Below, one piece after another: positions 42,601-52,671 of a stretch of DNA of 64,000 nt. Source of the DNA: Proales similis (lineage: Eukaryota > Rotifera > Eurotatoria > Ploima > Proalidae); the NCBI GenBank assembly GCA_019059635.1, contig JAGVRJ010000003.1:2294001-2358000 (forward strand). Direction: 5' to 3'. Within the stretch, counting starts at the first letter, position 1. The number at the start of each line of letters is the position of its first letter. Position numbers and translations under genes: made by a program. Under the pieces are notes generated by a model. That model was not told the origin of the DNA. It ran no database searches and saw only the letters and a program-made list of their open reading frames with translations.

Positions 42601-43397
42601 AAAAAGGATGGGGCCTTCGTTGTCTGGACGATGTGGCCAAGGGCACATTCATCTGCACATACGCTGGCTACATTCTCACCGAAGAGGAGTCAGACATACG
42701 AGGCGCCGAAGACGGCGACGAGTATTTTGCCGAGCTCGACTTTATTGAGGCCATTCGAAAAGCGGTCAGCAACAGCCAGCACGACGGCGCCGATGTACAG
42801 CCAGAGTCGGGCGACGATCTCTCGCGTCTCAGTGTAGCCGTTCGCCATCCTACCGAGCGATTGAACATGTCCGTGACCAGCATGAGCTCAAACAGGTTCA
42901 ATCTAAACAAACCGTCCGCACCGGCATCCGCCGACCACAGCAGCTACGACTACATTCTGTTGGACAGCGACGAAGACGAGCAAGATCTCAGTCCACTTGT
43001 GGAGCAAGAAACGATCGAGAACAAGCTCGAGGCCCGAAAACAAAGAGACAACCAAATGATCTCGTCGGTCTACTCAAATCGATTCTTTACGAATCAGCAT
43101 TGCCGCTTCTTTTACAAAGAATTTCTTCGAAATCCGAGCGTCTACATAATGGACGCAAAAAAGTGCGGCAACATAGGACGCTACTTCAACCACAGCTGTG
43201 CGCCAAATTTGTTTGTTCAAAACGTGTTTGTAGACACATACGATCTACGCTTTCCCTGGATCGCATTCTTTGCCAATCAATTCATCAAGGCGGGCACCGA
43301 GCTCTGCTGGGATTACAACTACTCGGTGGGCTCGGTGCCTGGCCGAGAGCTTCTCTGCTATTGTAACGCAGCCAATTGCCGTGGTCGCCTTTTGTAA
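39651..43397 (+). CDS. SETDB1: SETDB1/eggless histone H3K9 methyltransferase
   Basis: SETDB1 (fly eggless) trimethylates H3K9 and is the enzyme used for piRNA-directed transcriptional silencing. One intronless frame encodes 1248 residues. N-terminal part: coiled-coil and acidic linkers. Residues about 305-690 hold tudor-like segments (FYLGMRVLALKDRVKHRWML, then IFFDNGYVSYLKPTHVFP). An MBD-like segment lies near 750-850 (MHGWHRQICFQ, INYMAPCGRMLRSTGEV). The pre-SET zinc region begins GCDCTDNCRDRLKCACW and ends CNSKCKCDKRCSNRVVQ. The SET domain starts LFRTSKKGWGLRCLDDV and is bifurcated by about 130 Ser/Asp-rich residues, as typical of the family, resuming at YIMDAKKCGNIGRYFNHSC; post-SET is LLCYCNAANCRGRLL. 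The catalytic NHSC and zinc cysteines are intact. AATAAA lies at 43455. Confidence 0.97.
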   Translation: MASNEPETTDTELIKVTEQIVGSLTSYFEEIVDVCSSQIRQTADLFSLTRKCSEQSSGKIRKQDVQYLLSFTNKMMNSNRAILQKQFRLELDALVNTKWFQQLSTPLREKIDFDFILSQLEKSCQVLDNMKLLCAESIAKHSNEKCDKKLAEDIQSDSDLHRVDSGRQTKLLGRFRRPKLKKTISDTELCKLEWRSPPTGRRVSESESSSNSFSSLFDRSCHEAGSSSGVNDWDDLSLDWQSEPEQTENEMQNQLDSDCIVIDELGSSEEEDEENCEMEKREEETNDHISWLIEKNRNRNKSKEHEIIKEKPFYLGMRVLALKDRVKHRWMLATLKSVHISSKIDEKGSEGANYIVDLFKFSKYNVLFDSDELEQQDVASYLSDDDLITATRGNKLDEQDERSDEDEKSTGDDDRHSDHGRAEEEKEDETDCAPLIESNHDVAKRKRADESELGTKKTRYCAFSASNQLDSTCLAYLSGYENVLQFGGYNRKLKINLLPLRSRVVAYYYIHLENDKNCRAVSLHSSEYFVSGTVMELPNARNHNRYLIFFDNGYVSYLKPTHVFPIFDMFTMPTDRLHSDHFNFIQFYFKNYPDRQMIKMNEGDIISAFMFDKWCPATVVKCDCSLVKLKFRNNLIELMKTGSSKAHSQSSYQFWIYRGSFRIKELHENLSTNINKPQYQFICNYLREKNRTDLLRRYLSVFASTQLPPIKRALKASSRNNPDAPAVQGFLRILDLDTIVRNEIIPFNTHPCSRSCVAKWECTFDLVKHVNPLLLPMMHGWHRQICFQSREVTTGSKKWINYMAPCGRMLRSTGEVDRYLYLTDSKLTIDMFTFDYYVQTDREFEAKATFLAINDVTDGEEPVPISCVNCVDQIKPDNIVYSSKRIPLENVPLVIDPQQMEGCDCTDNCRDRLKCACWRKTFEATTLANGAMNTNVGYRGKRLSEHVSTGIFECNSKCKCDKRCSNRVVQNGISLRLQLFRTSKKGWGLRCLDDVAKGTFICTYAGYILTEEESDIRGAEDGDEYFAELDFIEAIRKAVSNSQHDGADVQPESGDDLSRLSVAVRHPTERLNMSVTSMSSNRFNLNKPSAPASADHSSYDYILLDSDEDEQDLSPLVEQETIENKLEARKQRDNQMISSVYSNRFFTNQHCRFFYKEFLRNPSVYIMDAKKCGNIGRYFNHSCAPNLFVQNVFVDTYDLRFPWIAFFANQFIKAGTELCWDYNYSVGSVPGRELLCYCNAANCRGRLL

Positions 43398-44770
43398 TTC
43401 AGTCGGCTCCGAAAATTCTCTATTTCGCATCGAAACTTATTTTCAAGCCACCCTAATAAAATATTCGTCCTGTTCGAATTTGCGTCGTTTCGGTTCATTT
43501 CGAAGGATATCTATCGAGATTGTTGAATTATTTCACTTCTTAAGCAGTCAGTCTGGCGTCTTTAACCGACACACCCGTCTTGATCTGGTACGGACAATCA
43601 TTCAAATTTCGACTTAATTTGCCGATTAGGTTGAGCTGACGTGGAATAATTTACCCGAGACCTTTTTAACGTCCTGTTGGTTCTATCTGTTCAATCAGAG
43701 AGAAAATGGCAGTACGACTAAAATAGACACAATCTCGCCATTATCGACTTTTCAATCATTCAAAGGTAATGGATTTCTCGTCTGCTTTGATCGCAGATAA
43801 TTTTCTTTCAAGGATTAGTCCATAATCCGTTTGAATTATGATACCGGCGACGAACATGATCGCCTGTGAATTTTACTGCTTCAATAGACATAAACGCGTA
43901 TCGATGAATCTTCCTCTTCCTTTTCACTGCTATCACTCGGCTGCATTTGTAAAATTTTCCAATTTTCGTGTCCTTCTTCTTTCTTCATTATGCCGACGCG
44001 CACGTTTCTGGTTCCAACAAGGCGAACGCAAATTTCAGCAAAAAAAAAAAAAAGAAGAGAAATATCCTCCACTATTGCATCTTGTATTTTGACGCTCTGG
44101 TCGACGAGGCAGCGATAATTACCACAAGATTGGGGTGGTGTTAGAATTAGGCGCCAAATGACGCCTTAAAGGACGTTAATTAAACCCTGAGACACGCGGT
44201 GGCGTGCTCCCTAGCCGCGCTTCTCTTCCATTCTTCTATCTGGGTTTAGAAATCCATATCCTGCCTAATTCTCTATCCCTGTATGGAAAAAAAAACTTGC
44301 ACAAAAGCAGGCCAGCGACGCTTTTAGATTTTCTCATATCCTGCACATGAAACGAAAGTGGCATGCAATTTACTGTACACATCAGATACTAGCCGCACAA
44401 TTCATTTTCACATGCTCGACTGTTTGTAAAAATTAGGGCAAACCGCTCCAGCCAAGAGGATAGTGAACATTTGCAACAAGTTTTCCTCTCGTTCTTGTTT
44501 AACGTGGAAGAAAATAAAAAATTCGCTTTTCACTTTGCTTTAGGATTTACTACAAACACGACGACAAGTAGAAGAACGCACAAAAAGCGGGGGCAGCAGT
44601 AAAACTGTGAGGATTGCATTCTCGATTCATTGAGCATTTCTATTTTTACTCCAGCTCAGGAGTGGTCCATTTTGGATTCTCCTCTTTCGCTCCTGCTTAA
44701 ATTCATTCGAGTTCACGTGCCTGTGAGTGTCTGAGCGTGATTCAGAATAATTCTCTTCCTCGTCATTTAG
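43398..44770. other. Intergenic region, SETDB1 to PAR-bZIP gene
   Basis: About 1.4 kb. Holds the SETDB1 poly(A) signal at 43455, an A-rich run near 44039, and a pyrimidine tract with a splice-acceptor-like TTTAG directly before 44771. That implies a noncoding first exon of the bZIP gene somewhere upstream; it was not located. Confidence 0.4.
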
Positions 44771-47156
44771 ATGTATCAGAATTATTCACAGCCGAACAGA
44801 GATGTCTTGACGGCGCCGTTTAACAATCAGTCTGCGTACGGTCGCTCGATGACCTTGCCGATCAACATTTCAGGACAATGCTTCAATCCAATGATGGCTA
44901 TCAACCAGAGTCAGCATTATGCACCGGCTCTTCTTGCGCCCGTTTTCTCCCAACCAGAAGGGTCTCAAGGCTATTGCAGCGCAACAAACGCCCGGAATGG
45001 TTCGGGGCCAACTGGCAATGGTCAGCTCGGAGATCATTGGCCTGGCGCTCAACAACCATGGCCAAACCAGATGAGTTCAAAAGAGTTTGACGAGAAAGGT
45101 CAGTAGAATTAGCCAGTTCGTTCAAGACCGACTTAAAATCGAGCCGCGCCCAAATTGCATTTGAAAATTCGTGAAAATTTGAATTTTTTTTTGACATGAT
45201 CAGGGCCTGTCGACTCCTTGTCGGTTATTTCTCATCTTAGCCAGCAGTTTTCCACCTGGATCAGTTTGCCTTGTCTATTTCTTTCAAACAAAGAAGAGCA
45301 GAGCAAACAAACAGCTCGTGTTTGCTTTGATTTGATTCGAATTTTGATGCTGATGCGTTTATTATGACGCATTTTATGCAGATTTCACGTTTTTTGGCAA
45401 CGTGCAACGCGCTGGCAAGCCTTCATAATGATCTACTGCCAGTAAGGAGCTGGCTTGTTTCGCATAGAAAAATATTCAATTGCGTCGATGGGATAGAATA
45501 GAAGCCGTAAATAATTAGCGATACATGTCGCCTTGAAGCTGTCGGTCGAAGGCAGAGGAGACATTTTTATTCTCCAGATCGATCCTCGATCCGAAACGCT
45601 ATTGAATGAGTCTTGTGAACATAAGATTGCACTCTTCTGGCCACCATATCGTGCATTTTTGTTTATGTTAATTATGTGTTTGAGGCGAGCAGAGTTGAAA
45701 GGTACTGCCCAGGCAGGACCTTTTCGAACTTTTAAACTTTTCACACGACATTTCTATCTTAAAAGAGCGTCCTTGTGCGTTTTCTATTGCTCAGACAAAT
45801 TGAAAAAAGAATAAAAAAGACGATGCTCACAGCTCGCCGTTTCAAAATCGACTATTTTGACCATGATCGTTTAGAATTCAGATTATATTCAAGCAACAAA
45901 GCTCTAAATAGCCAAGCGAGAAACTTGGTGAAGCCAGTTCAGTAGAAAGATGAGCGAATTCATTGAAGTAAACACCGACAGGGCAGACGATAAGAGCAAA
46001 TTTCCTACGGTCGGCTTGAAAAGCTTGCTGCAGAACTCTGATCTGCTCGATCTGTTGTTGAAACCGATTGTGACGGAGAATGAGGATTCGAGCAAGGCAA
46101 GCTCGGCCAAAACCGATCAGTCAAGCCCGAGCTCTTCCGGCACCCAGCTCAATCAACTAGAAAATTACGATCTGAGCGGTTTGCTGACCGAAGATTCGAA
46201 ATTGAACCCATTGTTCGACTTTGAATCTGAGAGCGACCTTCTAGAAAGTAGGATAATACATTATTTTCATATCTGGCTCGAATTTTAATCCGACGGTCTT
46301 TTCCCTCTTTGCCACATTTGTGCTCATTTTTAAGTTAAAGCCGCCAAACTAGCCGCGTCAGAAGAGGAGCAGAGCAACAAACTGTACGGAAATGCGTTTC
46401 TCGGTCCAAACCTTTGGGAGAAGAACGACATATTCCAGGGCGAGAAGCTAGGCGTCAAATTCGAGCACCTCGATATTGATGAGTTCTTGAACGAGAACGA
46501 GCTAAGCGACTCGGACCTTCAGTTTCTTGGCGAACTTCAACAGCCGAGTGGCTCCGCTCTCAGCAAATCACCTGAAATGCTTCACTCGTCGCCCAAGTCG
46601 AGCGCTGCCGCATCGCCCAATCAGCTGAGACAAATGAGCTCGTCTGAATTGAAGCGACCCGCGCCGAGCAGCCTGTCGCCAAGCACCTCGAGTCAACAGT
46701 CGAAGCAGGCAGCGTTTAATTGCTCGTTGTCGCAAGACAGCTACGACACAGGCAACAGCGACGCAAGCATGGATGCTTCCTACGATGATCTGCACTACAT
46801 GGCCATGCAAAAGCTTAATCCTGACGATTTGAAGCCGCTTCCGGTGATTAAAAAATCAAAGAAGGTAAGCGTGTGCAGAATGTGCAGTAAAAAGGGCGGC
46901 AAATTTACTTAATTTTATGAAAAAGCAATTTGTTCCCAATGAGCTCAAAGACGACAAGTACTGGGCTAGACGACGCAAGAACAACATGGCCGCCAAGCGC
47001 TCGAGAGACGCGCGCCGGCTCAAAGAAAATCAAATTGTGATGAGAGCTTCATTTCTCGAGCGCGAGAATGACCTGCTCAAGCACCAGCTAGACGAAGCGA
47101 GACGCGAGGCGAGCATGCTCAAGATCAAACTCTCCAAATATGAGCCCGTCAATTGA
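44771..47156 (+). CDS. Pdp1: PAR-bZIP transcription factor (Pdp1/HLF/TEF type), two alternative first exons
   Basis: PAR-bZIP factors act in circadian, metabolic and growth control as dimeric DNA-binding regulators. Shared exons 46335-46864 and 46926-47156 encode the PAR region ([26 protein letters not shown]), then [19 protein letters not shown], the basic region [16 protein letters not shown] and a leucine zipper. Two possible first coding exons both end in phase 1 and join in frame to 46335: 44771-45098 (begins [11 protein letters not shown]; 362-residue protein) and 45950-46247 (begins [11 protein letters not shown]; 352 residues). The first starts directly after a pyrimidine-rich TTTAG acceptor, so it needs a noncoding exon upstream. 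The second has an in-frame stop at 45929 upstream of its ATG. Alternative N-termini are known for Pdp1 in flies. The DNA-binding part is certain, isoform use is inferred. Confidence 0.9.
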
Positions 47157-49037
47157 ATTCCATTTGTTCCTGAATTCAACATAAATATTTCACCATAACA
47201 ATCATTCAAAAGCCAAGTACTTAGAGCTTGTTCTGTCCGGTTACTTTTGTGTCAATTTCTGACTCTCACTAATCACTTGAATGCCTTGAGGAAGACAAGC
47301 ATTCAATATATTGAGCGCACCAGCCAGCAATCTACTACTTGAAATGTTCTACTAAACATAAAAGAAATGCTCTACTCGGCCAGAAAGTTCTCCCTTTCCT
47401 TATGTCCTTTTTAGACGGTGAAATTTGTATTCTATTCTCTGTAGCCGGCCATTTTTCTAAGCCTGCTCCCTCCGTGTGCTGTTTTGTACCCAAAAGCTAA
47501 ACCCAATTCAACCCGACAGAAAACACACACCTCCCAGTTCATTACTTCATCGGATGTTCTTTTTTTTTCTCTTTTCAGCCAAATAAAATATTTCTGTTGT
47601 TGAAAACATTTTAATTAAAAAATTGATGGTTCAGAACATGCCGAGCTGACTGGAGTGAGAATGACCTCGAGCAAGAGTAGATTTGCTCATTTCCCTCTAT
47701 TTTTAGCCCATGTCAAACTCAAGGTCTAATCGAATGCCAACCGAGCGAAAGCTGAAGCCCCTGCAATGAGATTGCAATCCAGCTGGCTCAATTGAGATGT
47801 TTTAGCATCATTTCACAGAATTGAAAATATTTCTTTACGCAATTGCATGACGCGAAATCATCAGCAGCGGCGCTGAAGCATTGCTGACTGAATTGATTAA
47901 ATAATAATTGAATAACAGAAATGGTCGGGGCGAACGCGCAAGCACTGGCTTACACTTGAGCATGAGTGATCGCTTAAAATGATTCCTGCGCAATGTAAGC
48001 GCCTCAAAACAGAGTTAAAGAGCGGAAAAATGGAATTTGTTGGCGAATTCTTGGCGAATTATGTTCAAGTTTGGACTCGAAGACGAGCAGTTGTGTGTCT
48101 TATTAGATTAGAGGATAATAACGCCGACGGATGCTGGCTCTAGCATTTTGGCTGCATTCTAACAATCTGAGCAGACGGCTTTTTTTGCTTGCCTGCAATC
48201 GATTAAACGCGACCGCCAACAGAGTCGAGTGGAATTTTTTGTCGAAGCTTGAGACGACAAGGCCCGAACGAACGTCACATGAAATAAGAAGCCCGGCCGG
48301 AAATTAAATCCAATCAATCATTAACGGCTCGTCCTCGCTCGAGCCACCGACCAATTTCAATTGTGAATAGCACACATAAGATGCTGGCATTCTCTTCCTG
48401 CCTTTGGATTGTCTCCTCAAGTGTATCTCAATTCTGAATCGAGAGCACCATCAAATGATTATTCTTTCTTCAGCCGATACGGTCTTTGATAGAATGGATG
48501 CGTGCGAGAATAAGTAAATCTATTCAAGTCCTCACAGTTCGTCTGCATCTGCACAGACTCAAGCCGCCAGGGCTGAAGCTTCAGGCAGCGGCGCTCTACT
48601 AATGAGACATCAATAATTCAGAGCTTTTTACATTTCACTGTCGCTGTAATTAGTAGAGGTTCTGCTTCGCTTAGTTGCCTTTCGTGATGTGGCTTATTTC
48701 GATGTAAACCAGCAAACGGCGTTCTTCTTTTGATTCTTATTTTGCGTCTCGATGGGTTATTTCATCTTTTCCATCATCCGTGTGCATCCTTAATTAACAA
48801 ATTGATTTTCAATCCCCTCTCCAGTCTGCACAGTGTAATCTGCCCTGGCAAAATCAGTCTAGGTGGATTCGTCCTCTTTATTGGTGTGCGGGCTCCCTTC
48901 AACTGGCTTACTCATTTCGTTCGCTCATCATTTTGAGTCATTCTCAATTTTTGTCTGTTTAGTCTGTTGAAGATTCGAACGTTCATTTGTTGCATATTTT
49001 AGACTTGCGAGCAGAGGCAATCAAGCAGCCTTGAGAA
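47157..49037. other. 1.9 kb intergenic region
   Basis: Between the bZIP gene and GPCR 1. AATAAA near 47583. No exon, repeat array or RNA gene recognised. Confidence 0.4.
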
Positions 49038-50276
49038 ATGATTCTCAGTTCTGGCGTACTCATATTTCTGGTCAGCACAAGCGTGGTGGGCACCTTGGGC
49101 AACCTCATGGTCCTGACTGTTTACTGGCAAAAGAGCAGCAAGCGAACATCGTCGTTCTTCATTCTGGTGTTGGCGTTTAGTGACCTGGCCGTGTGCTTGC
49201 TGTTGATTCCGATCACAGTTTGGATGGAGAGCATCTACTTTGCGACTAGCAGCCTTCTACTCTGCAAGCTGTTCTTTTTCTTGACCACGACCATTGTGCC
49301 CTCGAGCAGCATGCTCATGTCGGCGATTGCGTTCGATCGTTACTTTTGCATTTGCAAAGTGGACAAAAATGTGATGAGTTTGGGCCGAGCCAAACTGACT
49401 GTGCTGTTGATCGTGATTGCGAGCGTCTCATTCGGCGTAATTCCCACTCTCAGCTCGACGATTATTTCGGTCACTGATCACACCAACTCGAGTCATGAGC
49501 AGTGCACTGTAGACATTGACGCCGAGCACACCATGTTCGGCAAGCTGATCGGGCCGTTTAAAATTGTCTACGACATGCTCTACGCCTCTTCGGTTCTCAT
49601 AATAACCATATTGTACGCTCTGATCTACAAAGAGCTTTACAAGCGAAGAAGAGCCAAACGCAACAGACGAAAAGAGCTCATCCTGGAAGCGTACCGGAGC
49701 GAAAGATTTGACGATGTGTCTTCAACGTTTGCGACCACAAACATAAACTCGATATCGAACGCGCCGACGGTGCCCGCCAATGCGCTCAAGATCAAATACT
49801 CGTCGGAGGACTCTTATTTGCTGCTGGAGAAAATCTGCAACCAGAACTTGTCTCAAATGAACCAGAAGCTGAGCGAGGCTGACAAAAATAAATTGCAAAC
49901 AGCCCCAGCCGAGTCGGAGGCAGTTGACGAGCAAAGTATAAAGAGCGGCTTCAACACGCGCACAATTCCGTTTTTAATATTGATCAAAGAGACGCAGACC
50001 GCACTCACCTTGTTTGTGGTTTCCATAGTTTTCATTGCGTCTTACCTGCCCTCTATACTGGCGACACGATCCTACTTGCCGAACGACAATCTTTTCATCA
50101 TTTACTTGTACTTTGTCAACTCGGCTGCCAATCCTCTCATATATTCGTTTTTAAATCGAAGCTTCAGAGCCGATCTGATGAATTTATTCGTTAAAAAGCC
50201 GTCTATACTTTCAATATCGCGCATCTCTACAATTATCTCAAACAGCAGTGTAACCAACTGCATACCGGCCAAATGA
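49038..50276 (+). CDS. Orphan rhodopsin-family (class A) GPCR 1
   Basis: A seven-helix receptor of 412 residues on one exon. TM1 has GTLGNLMVLTVYW, TM2 LVLAFSDLAVC, TM3 ends AIAFDRYFCIC (DRY intact), TM6 carries FIASYLPSI where most class A receptors have CWxP, and TM7 has NSAANPLIYSFLN (NPxxY). The conserved Cys before TM3 (LLLCKLFFF) and a Cys in extracellular loop 2 (HEQCTVD) would form the usual disulfide. The extracellular N-terminus is only a few residues. The third intracellular loop is long and polar. Ligand and coupling are unknown; peptide-type receptors are the nearest guess. It is a clear paralogue of the receptor at 55152 (both contain the TTT-VPSS block before DRYFCIC). Confidence 0.88.
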   Translation: MILSSGVLIFLVSTSVVGTLGNLMVLTVYWQKSSKRTSSFFILVLAFSDLAVCLLLIPITVWMESIYFATSSLLLCKLFFFLTTTIVPSSSMLMSAIAFDRYFCICKVDKNVMSLGRAKLTVLLIVIASVSFGVIPTLSSTIISVTDHTNSSHEQCTVDIDAEHTMFGKLIGPFKIVYDMLYASSVLIITILYALIYKELYKRRRAKRNRRKELILEAYRSERFDDVSSTFATTNINSISNAPTVPANALKIKYSSEDSYLLLEKICNQNLSQMNQKLSEADKNKLQTAPAESEAVDEQSIKSGFNTRTIPFLILIKETQTALTLFVVSIVFIASYLPSILATRSYLPNDNLFIIYLYFVNSAANPLIYSFLNRSFRADLMNLFVKKPSILSISRISTIISNSSVTNCIPAK

Positions 50277-52064
50277 GTTCTCCCCGCTGACACTTACTCG
50301 CTGCTATTCCCCTTCTTCTTTTTTCTTCTTCTTTTGATTTTTTTCGTTTTAGTTTGCGTTTGTACTATCACTGATAGTTCAAGGCTTGACTCTGAAATTT
50401 TTGTTTTCCAGCTCTTTTTATTTTTTTATTAAATGCCGACTATTTACATTTGACAAATCAATGAGGGCTTGAATTAGAAGAGGAAAAAAAAACAAGAAAC
50501 TAAGAAGAACAAGAAGAGAGAGAGAGAGGAGAGGGCGTATTTCAATCAAATAAAGAGCGAGCGAAGAACGGTTGCGCAGGAAATACGTGATCGATGAAAT
50601 AAACGCCAAGATTGACGTCTGCTAGTTCGTGAGAGACTCTGAAGCTTGGGAGATCAGCTGAAAAGTCAACGATTGCGGGCTACAAACGAGTGAAATGCTT
50701 TTTGTTCTAAAAAACGAAGAGAGAGACGTGCTCGGGCGACGGCATTGTCTCTTGGTATTTGCAGAGTTTCTGTTCTTCATATTGCTCAATTCTTGCCCAA
50801 GGCGTCTACTGTGCCGGCTGGGACATGTTTCAAATAAATGAGCACAATTTCTTTGAACATTCATGATGGCGGTGCAAGAATGCGCGGATGCTTATAAAAA
50901 CAATTGCCATTATTATTTCACTGCTCTAGTCTCCTTGGAGCGAGACGCTTTTCATTTAGCTCGCTAAATATCAGCGAGAGAAGGCTCAGCGAAAAGTGAT
51001 TGATCAACAGCGGATGTTGAAACCGATCCTCAGGCGATCGATCAGTTGAAACAGGCCTTGCTTTTAGTTTATTATTTCTATTTTTATTTTTTTTTATTGA
51101 GATTTCTATCCGAAAATTCTTCTATCAAGCTGAACCGGCTGCGGTTCCTCTTTATTGGAAAAGAGACATCCTGTGTGCCAAGCCCTCATTAGCAAGGCTT
51201 AATTCTCCCCCATGCATTCATTCGCTCGCACTTGTTTATATGGGCACACACACACAAACACAAATACAAACAAGTGAATGGGTGAAGATGGAATCAACAA
51301 ACAAGCCAGAAGCAACCAGTCGAGAATTGATGTAGAGATTTACAAAAAAAATACGCCAAAAGAAAATGCAGTATGCAGAGAGAAGAGGGAGAGCAGGAAA
51401 AGGGAAAGCGATGACTAGATATTAAAAGAGAGAGAGAGAGGAAAGAACGAGGCGGAGGAAACGGGTCAGATATTGATATGGCTGCCATTTAGCCTCCGTC
51501 TATCTCTCACTGATCTCTTGTTTGCTTGACTATGATTGGTAAACTTATCATTTTTGCGTTATTTGGGCAAATTTCGGCTCATAAACGCAAACAAATGTTC
51601 GTGCGATGAACGACGAACGTAACTATTTAACGTTTTTGAGCGTCATTTTCAGACAGAAGTAGTGTTTGCACAAGCAAACCTGGCGTCCGTGCCTTATCGA
51701 AAATGTTTCGTTAATCGCCATTTCATGTTTGCCGACGGGAAATCAGTAAATCAACAATACAGAGGCAAGCATGACGGTCTAGATTTCACTGGCGATTAAT
51801 TGCTGCCGATATTTCCAAGCGCTCACTCAAATGAGGCAGCACAACTAGTAGAAAATAGGCGGAGACGAAGAAAATTCTCTGAGCAGAGCCTTATTTGCGT
51901 TTGGACCATTTCCCATTACTACATGTTTGTTTGCCTTTAATTTTGTTTTTATTTTAATCGCTTTTGCGCTTAGCCGCATTTGCTTTGCTTTAGCGAGCAA
52001 GTGAGCTACAAAGAAGCCGCGCGAGTAAAATTCAAACCATTAAGTGAATAATCGAGTAACTGCT

Positions 52065-52083
52065 AGAGAGAGAGAGAGAGAGA
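52065..52083. repeat. (GA)n microsatellite
   Basis: Pure GA run of about 19 bases in the gap between the two GPCRs. Confidence 0.9.
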
Positions 52084-52651
52084 CAGATGAGAACGGGAAA
52101 GTGAGTGAGCGAGCGAGCGAGCTCGGGATTAATCAAGCCTATTGCAAACTCAACTCCCTTTTCATATACACACACACTATAATGCCTTTGTCACTTTGAA
52201 GGCGAAAGGCCGTCCAATCAGCACGGTTTGAAGTGCTGAATTCAACATTCGTCAGCCCGAAGGCTTCAATTTCGATTGGCATCGGTGTCATTAGCAAGCA
52301 ATCGCTGCTAATTCTTTGGCGTTAAATTGGCTTATACTATCCGCTTAATTATCGTATTCAGGAGGCAAAAATCATTAAGCGCCAAATTAAATGCCTATTA
52401 CCCATGGCGCCTATCTAGATTGCAGGTGCGGCTAATGACGCTTTTCATTTTGGCCAAAGAGAAAATGGAAAAGCTCATTTGTTTCAAAATATTGCAAAAT
52501 AGCTCGGTTGCGTGTGCCTGACTCAGAGCATTATCGGATCATTAGTGGCACGCTGCTCTTCTCCATACGATATCTGACATTCATTGGCTTCTTCTTTTCA
52601 TTTTATTTAAGACTAAAAAAATTGAAAATACATGGCGTGATCAGAGACCAT

Positions 52652-52671
52652 TGAGAGAGAGAGAGAGAGAA
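52652..52671. repeat. (GA)n microsatellite
   Basis: Pure GA run of about 20 bases in the gap between the two GPCRs. Confidence 0.9.
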
